The notes beneath the pieces were generated by a model that was not told the origin of the DNA, searched no databases, and saw only the letters and a program-made list of their open reading frames with translations. This document shows positions 25,219 to 33,129 of a stretch of DNA of 37,767 nucleotides, piece after piece. This DNA comes from Rikenellaceae bacterium (GTDB lineage Bacteria > Bacteroidota > Bacteroidia > Bacteroidales > UBA932). The stretch lies in assembly GCA_012800665.1 (NCBI GenBank), contig JAAZIW010000005.1, positions 1 to 37,767 on the forward strand, read 5' to 3'. Within the stretch, counting starts at the first letter, position 1. Each line of letters starts with the position of its first letter. Position numbers and translations under genes: made by a program.

Positions 25219-26106
25219 TTAAGATTGCCCTGAAACCTCCACTTCTTTTCCCTCCGCACTGCTGATGCGCTTTACAAGGCCTTGCAATACGCTTCCGGGT
25301 CCGAGCTCGAGGAAAAAGTCCGCTCCGTCAGCGAGCATATTCCTTACGCTTTCGGTCCAGCGCACAGGGCTGGTGAGTTGTTTGAGGAGATTGTCTTTAA
25401 TGACTGCCGGGTCGCTTTCGCCTTTGGCGCTGAAATTTTGATAGATTGGGCAGATTGGGGCCTTGATAGGGGTGGATGCGATTGCCTCCGCAAGTTCCAG
25501 TCGGGCCGGCTCCATAAGGGAAGAGTGGAATGCACCGCCCACTATCAGCGGCAAGGCGCGCTTTGCTCCAGCCTCCTTGAGCTTTTCGCAAGCCAGTAAA
25601 ACAGCTTCCTTTTCACCGGAGACAACCACCTGGCCCGGACTGTTGTAATTAGCCGGAACCACGCCTTTGATATCTGCGCAGACTTCTTTTACCTGCTCAT
25701 CCGGAAGGCCGATTATGGCAGCCATTGTGCCGGGAACTTTTTCGCAGCATTTCTGCATTGCGCCGGCGCGTATGGCAACGAGCTTCAAGCCGTCTTCAAA
25801 ACTCATGGCTTCCGCCGCCACCAGTGCAGAGAATTCACCGAGAGAATGCCCGCCGACCATGTCTGGAGCGGGAAGATTCGGGGTGCATAGAGCAAGAGCG
25901 GTAGAGTGTATGAAGATGGCCGGCTGGGTGACATTTGTGGCTCGAAGGTCTTCTTCACTGCCGCTGAACATTATGTCCGTAATTCTGAAGCCGAGTATTT
26001 CATTTGCCTGTTCCATTAGGGCCGCGGCTTTGGGGCTATTGTCGTAGAGTTCTTTTCCCATTCCCGGGAATTGTGCCCCCTGACCGGGGAAAACATATGC
26101 TTTCAT
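25219..26106 (-). CDS. fabD: Malonyl-CoA:ACP acyltransferase
   Basis: From the start at 26106 the protein has 295 residues. It shows FPGQGAQ at the N-terminus, the nucleophile Ser88 in GHSLGE, Arg113 for malonate binding and the catalytic His194 in GAFHSSL. FabD loads malonate on acyl carrier protein for fatty acid synthesis in the cytoplasm. An in-frame ATG ten codons earlier (26136) lies within the -7 box region, so the later ATG is preferred. It diverges from tRNA-Arg with facing promoters. The other fatty acid synthesis genes are not next to it. Confidence 0.95.
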   Translation of the reverse strand: MKAYVFPGQGAQFPGMGKELYDNSPKAAALMEQANEILGFRITDIMFSGSEEDLRATNVTQPAIFIHSTALALCTPNLPAPDMVGGHSLGEFSALVAAEAMSFEDGLKLVAIRAGAMQKCCEKVPGTMAAIIGLPDEQVKEVCADIKGVVPANYNSPGQVVVSGEKEAVLLACEKLKEAGAKRALPLIVGGAFHSSLMEPARLELAEAIASTPIKAPICPIYQNFSAKGESDPAVIKDNLLKQLTSPVRWTESVRNMLADGADFFLELGPGSVLQGLVKRISSAEGKEVEVSGQS

Positions 26107-26131
26107 GTTCTGATTAGGAGTTGATTTGGAA

Positions 26132-26163
26132 TGCAAAGATACATTTTTTTAAGTATCTTTGCA
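26132..26163. promoter_or_regulatory. Mirror-image divergent promoters of fabD and tRNA-Arg
   Basis: An 11-base perfect inverted repeat (TGCAAAGATAC at 26132-26142 and GTATCTTTGCA at 26153-26163) surrounds ten bases, mostly T. Each arm contains a full -7 box, TATCTTTG: minus strand at 26134-26141 for fabD and plus strand at 26154-26161 for the tRNA, whose 5' end is at 26169. No -33 TTTG is found at the usual spacing for either. Confidence 0.7.
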
Positions 26164-26168
26164 GTCCT

Positions 26169-26243
26169 GCTCCCTTAGTTTAACGGATAGAATTACGGAT
26201 TCCGGTTCCGTAGGTATAGGTTCGATTCCTATAGGGAGTACCA
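26169..26243 (+). tRNA. tRNA-Arg (anticodon CCG)
   Basis: The 75 bases fold as a complete cloverleaf. The acceptor GCUCCCU pairs with AGGGAGU (a G-U pair at 1-72). The D arm is short, with weak pairs but GG and A20 in the loop. The anticodon stem ACGGA/UCCGU has the loop UUCCGGU, giving anticodon CCG for the CGG codon. The T stem AUAGG/CCUAU has a UUCGAUU loop. Discriminator A and an encoded CCA end the gene. A -7 box ends eight bases upstream and a strong terminator follows at 26285. The G1-U72 pair is unusual but tolerated. Confidence 0.93.
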
Positions 26244-26284
26244 GCGGGCAGTTGCTCGTCACATTTAACAGTCTTCTGTCACAG

Positions 26285-26319
26285 GCGGAGCGTCAATTTA
26301 AATTGATGCTCCGCTTTTT
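26285..26319 (+). terminator. Terminator downstream of tRNA-Arg
   Basis: A 30-base, almost perfectly palindromic hairpin (GCGGAGC arm at 26285-26291, GCUCCGC arm at 26308-26314, A/T-rich middle with one G-U pair) is followed by UUUUU (26315-26319). It would end the tRNA transcript about 70 bases after CCA. Confidence 0.88.
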
Positions 26320-26437
26320 GTCACTCTTTACGCAATTCCATCACCTTCAATGTTAAAATAAAATTTAAGAAACAGTCTGAAACATAAAAAGAATCGGGAT
26401 TCCGGGACGCCGCAAAATATAAACGGATAAGCATATG

Positions 26438-26445
26438 CACCTTTG
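26438..26445 (+). promoter_or_regulatory. Possible -7 box for the FimA/Mfa-like gene
   Basis: CACCTTTG differs from TAnnTTTG by one base (C for the first T) and lies about 23 bases before the ATG at 26468. No -33 box is seen. It is the only candidate in the 150 bases between the tRNA terminator and the gene. Confidence 0.3.
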
Positions 26446-26467
26446 TGACAAACAATTTATATGCTTT

Positions 26468-27550
26468 ATGAAAAAGATTTTTATTCCCCTTTCATGCACC
26501 CTTACGGCTGTGCTTCTGTTATCTTCCTGCGACAAAATGCACGGCGAAAAAACCTCCTCTCCTCAGCTGTCGCCTGAGGAGACCTCTACTCTCAGTATCT
26601 CCATCGAGGGAGTGGACGCGGAAATCACCACCCGCGCCTCCACCTCAGAAATCGGCTCCGACAAAACCGCCCAAAGCACGCAGATTTTCATCTTCGAACC
26701 CGGAGGCGCCTGCGCTAAAAAACTCAGCGCCGCCTCGAACGACATTGTGCTTCCGAGGGGCTTCAAGTATACCGTGGCTGCCCTTATAAACGGTCCGGAG
26801 CTTGCAAATCCAAGTTTAACGGCATTAAGGGACAAAATTATCTCCCTGAAGGATCATCCTTTTGTGATGTATAAAGAGCAGCAGGCAGACCTTACGACAG
26901 CTGCCGAGGTCTCTGTGGCCCTGAAAGTCACCAGTCTCGGAGCCCGCGTAAGGGTAAAGAATGTTACGAACAATCTGCCTTCGTGGCTCGGGAATCTCAC
27001 CATCAATAAAATGTTTCTTTGCAATGTGGTGGGTACAGCTCAGCCCAAGGCTCCAACATATAATATTACTTATAATTGGTACGGGCGCAACAATATCAAT
27101 ACTCCCATAAGCGACGGGAGCGTGACCGGTTCTGTCAGCAGTACCGCGGAGGCGGCGGCTTATACCCTGAAAGAGCCCGCCCTTGCTCTCTCGAGCGGAG
27201 AATCTTTCTCAGGAAAAGGTTATTCCTGCTCTTTTTACTGCTTTCCCAACAAAAACAAAACGGCAATTCCCGACACCGGTTATTCCGGCACTACGGCCGA
27301 CCAAAGCCTTGCAACCTGGCTTACGGTATGCGGCACTGTCGGAGAGAAAACCTATTATTGGACGATTAACTTGGGCGAAAACATCTCGAAAAACACCGGT
27401 CTGGCGGCAAACTATACCTATGATGTAACATTAACCATAAACAATCTCGGCAGCGTGAATCCTACCGTTCCGGTGGTGCCCGGCTCGGCAGACATAAGCT
27501 GCACAATATCCCCATGGACAGACGGAGGCGATATAATTACAAGCATCTAA
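26468..27550 (+). CDS. FimA/Mfa1-like fimbrial lipoprotein
   Basis: The start at 26468 gives 360 residues beginning with a lipoprotein signal (lipobox LSSC, acylated Cys21). An earlier in-frame ATG at 26435 would put a hydrophilic extension before the signal and is rejected. After a Ser/Glu-rich linker comes a beta strand (STLSISIEG) and TTRAST with Arg56, then a strand-rich body. The end has the fimbrillin-type strand pattern ANYTYDVTLTINNLG followed by SCTISPWTDGG. In type V pili such lipoproteins are exported, cleaved after an Arg by a trypsin-like protease and polymerised by strand exchange. It is six bases before the DUF4906 gene. Whether it is the shaft or an accessory subunit cannot be told. 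Confidence 0.75.
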   Translation: MKKIFIPLSCTLTAVLLLSSCDKMHGEKTSSPQLSPEETSTLSISIEGVDAEITTRASTSEIGSDKTAQSTQIFIFEPGGACAKKLSAASNDIVLPRGFKYTVAALINGPELANPSLTALRDKIISLKDHPFVMYKEQQADLTTAAEVSVALKVTSLGARVRVKNVTNNLPSWLGNLTINKMFLCNVVGTAQPKAPTYNITYNWYGRNNINTPISDGSVTGSVSSTAEAAAYTLKEPALALSSGESFSGKGYSCSFYCFPNKNKTAIPDTGYSGTTADQSLATWLTVCGTVGEKTYYWTINLGENISKNTGLAANYTYDVTLTINNLGSVNPTVPVVPGSADISCTISPWTDGGDIITSI

Positions 27551-27556
27551 GGCGGC

Positions 27557-29842
27557 ATGAAAAGACTATCCCTGATATCGGCCGCCCTGCTGTTTTGTTA
27601 TGCCTGTGAAAGGGTGGAGGAAGCCCCTCCCGCGCAAGTGCGGGAGGGGAGGGCGAGCATCGAAATGATGCTCGACACCGGTGGAGGGCATCTCACCCGT
27701 TCTTCCTGCGGCCCAAGCTCTGAGGACGAAATTCACGACATAAATGTATGGCTCTATCAGGACGGAGCCCTCTTCCCTGACTTCTGTTTATATTCTTCCA
27801 ATCTGACCGGCAATAAAATAAACCTCGTATTCCCAAGCATCAACGGCGAATACAGTCTCTATTTTCTTGCAAATACCGGAGAAATTGAGCCTCCCGAAAA
27901 AGAAAGCGAACTGCTCGATTTTACATTGAACTTCGATGATTATTCTTCTTTCGAGACAAACGGATTCCCTATGGCGGCGGCTCTGCTCGGCTATAAGCCG
28001 CAAGAAGGCACCGGCATACACTTGGAAAAATTAGTGGGGCGCTTTGACATTTACATTTATAGGAATCCTGCCAATAAAAAAGTGGACTACAGTTTTACTT
28101 CGGGAAAGATGAAAGCCTGTGCAAAGGCGGTGCGGCCATGGGGGAGGGTGGAAGGGATTGAGGGTTATGCCAGCAGAGCTTTGAATGAGGGTGAGGTGCT
28201 GCCGGAGGGGGATTATATGAGCGCTGAGGATATTGAGGAGTTGAACACCTATGGTACTGTAACCCTCTATTATTTGGAGAATTGTCAGGGATGTCTGCTT
28301 CCTGACAACACTCTGCCGAGAGGCAAGAATGCCCAAGCGATAGAGGCGGCGACAGGAGATGCCGGGCGGGCATCCCTGTGTTCTTATCTGGAGCTCACTT
28401 GCAGGGCCGTTACGCCCACCATTACCTACGAAAATGTAATTTACAGAGTCTATTTGGGGCAGGATGGGACTAGCGATTTTTCGGTAAAGCGGGGCAGCCT
28501 TAATAATATGGAGCTGGATTTAGTTTCCGACCGTATTACTGAGTCTGATTGGTTTGTGGAGCCGGGGGAGGGAACGCTTACCGGACAGCTTTTGTTTACC
28601 GAGACGGACCCGTTTGCAGATGTAAAACCTTATGACAATTATTATGTTTTCGTAAACCACGATGCGGCGCCTGCTTCGGGAGTGATTTCCTCGCCGTCTT
28701 TTTATCTGCAAAACAATCTCATCAAGACTTATTATATCTATTGCAGCGATTCAAAGATGGATTATACCCTTTCGCAAGACATTCCTTCAAGCGTATCGCC
28801 TTATGTTAGTTGCGAGCTGGAAACGCTCACCAAGCCTTATCATATAGGTGAAACGAATATGGGTACCTATGTGTCGAAGTATTGGAAAAAGCTGACCATA
28901 AGTACAGAATGCACTCCGGAAAGCTTCGGGGTGACATTCAACAATATATTTACTTTATATGAAAAGAAAAAGACAGTCAATCTTAACATAAGCAGTTACG
29001 ACGGAGTAATAAATGTGCCTGTAGAGGTAGGGGTGATAGGCAGTTTGGAGGTAAAATTCAGTCTCAATACCAATAATCTTTTGCAAATGACCATGTTTGA
29101 CCCTATAGGCTACACTATGCATAGCAGCAATATAGGGATTGAGGCCTTTGCGGCAGGCAGTCATTATTGGTACAGCAATTATTTTCTCGATTACGATTCC
29201 CCCTTTTGGGCGGTGCTCCTTAAAAGGTCATCTTTCGATTCGTATTTCTATAATACAGGCGCTCTTATTAGCATTTATAAAGAAAAGGATTATCCTATGG
29301 ACATCTCCGCCACTCACAATACTTTGTATAATACCCTTTACTTGGCTGACAGCTATACCCGCAAAAACAAAAAAAAGAATAAGCCCGAATATGCCGAAGC
29401 GGACCTTGTATACGGTCGGATAAACACTCTTGAGATTACTCTCGATTGTCCTCAGGGTTATAGTTTCAAGAATTCTGTAACGCGCAATATCCCTGTGACA
29501 TTCAAAAGCACCGCCAATCTGATGAACGGTAAATTCGGAATAGGAAGTTCTTCTGCAAAGTGGGAGGGGATATATGTGTTCCACGGTAAAAACCTGGAAT
29601 ATTCTCCAAGTAATGAAACGCGCAGTTTTGTCTTCGAAACCAATTATGCAGGTCAGGGCTATACCCTCAATTTGGATGGTATTTATAATCTGACAAAGCA
29701 TCACGGTTCCGCTTATCGCGACTCGGGGCTTCAGCAATATGGAGGAACCATTATGTGCGGAGTCTCTTCGGGGCAGCACGAAGAATATTGGTGGGTTAAT
29801 TATCCGTTCCTGCACGAAGATTATTATCCGCAGACAGATTAA
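27557..29842 (+). CDS. DUF4906-containing surface lipoprotein, probable pilus accessory or tip protein
   Basis: This 761-residue protein has a lipoprotein signal (acylated Cys17 after FCYA). The middle shows a DUF4906-like segment (NVIYRVYLGQDGTSDFSVKRG near residues 290-315), a pattern known from Bacteroidales fimbrial proteins. The N-terminal 170 residues resemble the fimbrillin-like start of that family (DINVWLYQDG). The C-terminal 400 residues are Tyr/Ser/Asn-rich beta-type sequence without a recognised domain, ending in an aromatic tail (EEYWWVNYPFLHEDYYP). Its length and position, immediately after the fimbrial lipoprotein, suggest a large tip adhesin or accessory subunit. A bidirectional terminator follows. 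Confidence 0.7.
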   Translation: MKRLSLISAALLFCYACERVEEAPPAQVREGRASIEMMLDTGGGHLTRSSCGPSSEDEIHDINVWLYQDGALFPDFCLYSSNLTGNKINLVFPSINGEYSLYFLANTGEIEPPEKESELLDFTLNFDDYSSFETNGFPMAAALLGYKPQEGTGIHLEKLVGRFDIYIYRNPANKKVDYSFTSGKMKACAKAVRPWGRVEGIEGYASRALNEGEVLPEGDYMSAEDIEELNTYGTVTLYYLENCQGCLLPDNTLPRGKNAQAIEAATGDAGRASLCSYLELTCRAVTPTITYENVIYRVYLGQDGTSDFSVKRGSLNNMELDLVSDRITESDWFVEPGEGTLTGQLLFTETDPFADVKPYDNYYVFVNHDAAPASGVISSPSFYLQNNLIKTYYIYCSDSKMDYTLSQDIPSSVSPYVSCELETLTKPYHIGETNMGTYVSKYWKKLTISTECTPESFGVTFNNIFTLYEKKKTVNLNISSYDGVINVPVEVGVIGSLEVKFSLNTNNLLQMTMFDPIGYTMHSSNIGIEAFAAGSHYWYSNYFLDYDSPFWAVLLKRSSFDSYFYNTGALISIYKEKDYPMDISATHNTLYNTLYLADSYTRKNKKKNKPEYAEADLVYGRINTLEITLDCPQGYSFKNSVTRNIPVTFKSTANLMNGKFGIGSSSAKWEGIYVFHGKNLEYSPSNETRSFVFETNYAGQGYTLNLDGIYNLTKHHGSAYRDSGLQQYGGTIMCGVSSGQHEEYWWVNYPFLHEDYYPQTD

Positions 29843-29917
29843 AACATAGCGGCAGATTCATGCATTGCCGCGCTTTGATGCGCCAAGACATGTTCTGCCT
29901 TGAAAAGAAATGAAAAA

Positions 29918-29949
29918 GCCGCGTCTCCGGAGAGGGGGCGCGGCCTTTT
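29918..29949. terminator. Bidirectional terminator between convergent genes
   Basis: A GC-rich stem (GCCGCG at 29918-29923 with CGCGGC at 29939-29944) contains a small self-complementary TCTCCGGAGA and is flanked by AAAAA on the left and CTTTT on the right. It can serve the plus-strand DUF4906 gene and the minus-strand M16 gene. Confidence 0.75.
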
Positions 29950-29956
29950 GTACGGG

Positions 29957-30000
29957 TAAGCCTCGGCTGATGATGCCGGAGCATCACGGCTGAAGGCTTA
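29957..30000 (-). other. Long imperfect hairpin starting at the M16 stop codon
   Basis: The arms TAAGCC and GGCTTA are at 29957-29962 and 29995-30000, with further pairing around a CGGA loop (TGATGC 29969-29975 area with GCATCA 29981-29986). The TAA stop of the M16 gene is itself part of the stem. It precedes the U-tract terminator on the minus strand and may slow the polymerase or shield the 3' end. Confidence 0.5.
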
Positions 30001-32901
30001 ATATCCGAAAATATCTTTAAGCGAGAGCTCCTGAACAGGTCCCAAGGTCTTAAGGAAGTCCATATCCAGTTGAGCCTTGTCGCCGAGAATCGCATAAACG
30101 CATTCGCGGTCTTTCACCCATTTCTGCTGTACCTCCTTGACATCCTCTAAACTCATGTCCCCAATGGCAGCGAACACCGCTTTGTCCTGAGGCTCGTCAA
30201 GGCCAAGCCTTTCGCATGCAATATAGGAATTAAGTACGGCCATTCCGTTGGTACGCCTTGTGCGCATCTGCGAAACCATGCCGTCCTTGGCAATGGAGAA
30301 GGCTTGCTCCGATTCAGGCATCTTATTGATAATTAAGTCAAAGGCCTCTACTGCCTGTTGGATTTTATCGTTCTGTGATGCGATATAGGCGTAGAAGCTA
30401 TAGTCCTGACCGAGATGCGAGGGCTCCGAAAGTCTGGCCGTTGCGCTGTAGGCAAGGCCGCGCGCCTCTCTCATCTCCTGGAAGACTATGCTGTTCATGC
30501 CGGAGCCGAAATAATTATTGAACATGCGTATTCCGGGGCTATAGGCTTTGTCAAATTCTTCCCTGAGGTTGAAATACTGCATATAATAAAAGTTGTTGGC
30601 AACATATGGGGCAATCAGAACCTTGGATTGAGTTACGGGCGCATATTGAGTGAACTTCTCCGCCAAGGGCTCGGGGGTGTCTCCCGGCTTATGGCAGGAT
30701 GCCAATTTTGCGCGCGATTTGCCTTCCGAAAGAGGTCCGTAATACAGAATCCTGTGTCCCTTTGCGAATACATCGCGCAGCTTTCCGAGCAATTCTTCAG
30801 ATGTAAGAGCATTAATTCCGGCATCGGAAAAAGTGGAAGACTTAATATAATCGGGGCCGTAGCGCAGATAGGTTATAAGCGCGCTGAAGCAGCTGTCCTG
30901 ACTCTTCTTGGCATCGGCTCTGGCTTTGAACATATCGGACTTGAGCGAGGCGAGTATATTTTCGTCCGCCTGCGCATTGGCGATGAGGTCTTCCACGATA
31001 GTTACAGCCTCAGCAATATTCTCATCAAGGCCGCTGACAGTCAGCCTGAGCTGATGGTCGCTTAGATTAAAGTTGAAGTCGCTCGCAAGAGAATACATCT
31101 TGGCTGCAATTTCCGCTGCGCTCATTTCGGGTGTTCCCAAATATGGCAGATAATCGATGGCGGCTTCCAAAGCGGGGTCATCGCAGCGGCCGATATTCCA
31201 TACAAAGCTTACTGTGCTTATCTCGTTGAGCTCATTGCGCTTGTAGAGCATCTCCACGCCGCCGGCAAATTCACTTTTCGACATGTCTTTGCTGAAGTCC
31301 AAGAACTTAGGCTCAATGGGTTGCACCTCAGTATTCTGAACTGCTACGAGGAAGCCGCTGCTTTTGTCGCGGTTGGTTTCGATGGGAGTAATGGCGGGAG
31401 CCACCATCTTCTGGATATTTTTGTCTTCACCCTGCCTCTTATAAACGATTACATGACTTTCGGGGGCAAGATATTCGGCGGCGAAGTCCATTACATCCTG
31501 CTTTGTGACTTGGCTGTAACGCTCAAGGTCTTTGCAGGCATCTTTCCAAGGAATATCGGCTATAAAGGCGTTCACGAACAGATTTGCCCTTACTCGGTTG
31601 CTTTCGAGCTGACGCATTTTCTGAAGCCTGATGTTGTTGATGGTGCTGCTTATCAGGCTTTCATCGAAGTCTCCCGATGCGAGCTTGGCCACCTGGTCAA
31701 GAGCGAGGTCCCTGAGCTCCTCCAAAGTCTGCCCCTGCTTGGGCATGCTGACAGTGAGGAAAATACTATAGTCGGGCTGGGTGTTGGTTCCGGCGCCCAT
31801 ATACATGGCTTTTTGCTGCTGATTTACATCAATATCGATTATGCCTGCCTGCCCGTTACTGAGTATGCTGCTTGCAATCTCGGAAACCGTAGTGGTTTGA
31901 AGGTCCCTTTCACCCGGCAGCCTCCAGCCGAGAGCCATTATTTCGGCTTGCTGGCCATAAACCTCCTTAACTATGGGGCTTGTAATCGGCTCCTCCGGCT
32001 CATATTCCAATTTGGGAATGTTGGGATTGGGTTCCCAATCGCCGAAGTATTTTTCTATGACGGCAAGAGTCTTGGCAGGGTCGAAGTCACCGGAGAGGCA
32101 GATGGCTATGTTGTTGGGGACATAATAGCTTTTGTAGAAATTTTTAATGTTTGTGATGGAGGGGTTCTTGAGCTGCTCCTGTGTGCCCAGCACGGTTTGA
32201 GTGCCGTAAGGGTGATTTTTGAACAGACCTGCCTGAAGAGCCTCGAAGAGCTTGTAGTTGTCTTCGGTAAGGGACATGTTCTTCTCTTCATAAACAGTCT
32301 CAAGCTCGGTGTGGAAACCGCGTATCACATTATTGCGGAAGCGGTCGGCTTGAATTTTGGCCCAATTCTCTATCTGATTGGACGGGATGTCCTCAGTGAA
32401 GACGGTTTCATCCTGACTGGTCCAGGCATTGGTGCCTCGTGCCCCGATTAAACTCATGAGTTTGTCATATTCGTTGGGGATGGCAATCTTGGAGGCCTCG
32501 TAACTCACAGAGTCTATTTTTTTATAGAATGCTGTGCGCTGCGCGGGGTCTGTGATTGTGCGGTATTCCTCGAACAGACGCTCGATTTCATCCAACAGGG
32601 GTTTTTCCGCCTCGTAGTCCTGGGTGCCGAATTGTTCGGTGCCCTTGAACATTAGATGCTCGAAATAGTGAGCCAAGCCGGTGGTTTCGTGAGGGTCGTT
32701 TTTGCCTCCGGAACGCACGGCGATATAGGTTTGGATTCGGGGCTCCTCCTTGTTTACGGTCATATAGACCTTGAGCCCGTTATCCAAGGTGTAAATGCGG
32801 CTTTTCATAGGGTCACCGGCCACCCTTTCATAGTTTTTGCATGAAACAAAGCCCGTCAGCAGCGCTGAACTGCAAAGGGCAATTATTAGAAATCTTTTCA
32901 T
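29998..32901 (-). CDS. M16-family (pitrilysin/insulinase) metallopeptidase lipoprotein
   Basis: This 967-residue protein has a lipoprotein signal (acylated Cys21, FVSC) and two M16 halves. The first half holds the inverted zinc motif HxxEH at His78-Glu81-His82 (HYFEH), with the third ligand Glu expected about 75 residues on in the ETVYEEKN segment. The second half lacks the zinc motif but keeps the EMREARGLAYS segment that helps bind substrate. Proteins of this type are outer-membrane-anchored or periplasmic peptidases that degrade peptides. It lies between two fimbrial gene groups on the opposite strand, and whether it takes part in pilus processing is not shown. A poor -7 match (TATCTTTA at 32922-32929) lies upstream. 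Confidence 0.93.
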   Translation of the reverse strand: MKRFLIIALCSSALLTGFVSCKNYERVAGDPMKSRIYTLDNGLKVYMTVNKEEPRIQTYIAVRSGGKNDPHETTGLAHYFEHLMFKGTEQFGTQDYEAEKPLLDEIERLFEEYRTITDPAQRTAFYKKIDSVSYEASKIAIPNEYDKLMSLIGARGTNAWTSQDETVFTEDIPSNQIENWAKIQADRFRNNVIRGFHTELETVYEEKNMSLTEDNYKLFEALQAGLFKNHPYGTQTVLGTQEQLKNPSITNIKNFYKSYYVPNNIAICLSGDFDPAKTLAVIEKYFGDWEPNPNIPKLEYEPEEPITSPIVKEVYGQQAEIMALGWRLPGERDLQTTTVSEIASSILSNGQAGIIDIDVNQQQKAMYMGAGTNTQPDYSIFLTVSMPKQGQTLEELRDLALDQVAKLASGDFDESLISSTINNIRLQKMRQLESNRVRANLFVNAFIADIPWKDACKDLERYSQVTKQDVMDFAAEYLAPESHVIVYKRQGEDKNIQKMVAPAITPIETNRDKSSGFLVAVQNTEVQPIEPKFLDFSKDMSKSEFAGGVEMLYKRNELNEISTVSFVWNIGRCDDPALEAAIDYLPYLGTPEMSAAEIAAKMYSLASDFNFNLSDHQLRLTVSGLDENIAEAVTIVEDLIANAQADENILASLKSDMFKARADAKKSQDSCFSALITYLRYGPDYIKSSTFSDAGINALTSEELLGKLRDVFAKGHRILYYGPLSEGKSRAKLASCHKPGDTPEPLAEKFTQYAPVTQSKVLIAPYVANNFYYMQYFNLREEFDKAYSPGIRMFNNYFGSGMNSIVFQEMREARGLAYSATARLSEPSHLGQDYSFYAYIASQNDKIQQAVEAFDLIINKMPESEQAFSIAKDGMVSQMRTRRTNGMAVLNSYIACERLGLDEPQDKAVFAAIGDMSLEDVKEVQQKWVKDRECVYAILGDKAQLDMDFLKTLGPVQELSLKDIFGY

Positions 32902-33129
32902 AAAAATTTAATTAACGGATATAAAGATAGCCATAATATTTCATTTTCGCTCAATCTTTATAGTCTGTTTGATATAAATTCGATGCAAATCCACCTGATA
33001 CCTTAGGAATTGCTTATAGAGTGTATATTCAGCAAGATGTCTGTACTTTTTTTGAAGTTTTATCCATGACTGTCCGGCTTGTTTATTCAACAAAATATTC
33101 GGTAAGCGTGAAGTTTGCCTATGCACGAT

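Noticed and set aside
26159-26356. Plus-strand open frame over the tRNA
   Set aside because: It runs through the tRNA cloverleaf and the terminator hairpin; the tRNA explains the sequence better.
32902-33129. Small genes or a terminator between the M16 and DUF4493 genes
   Set aside because: The 228 bases are A/T-rich with only short open frames lacking family pattern; no strong hairpin with a U-tract was seen.
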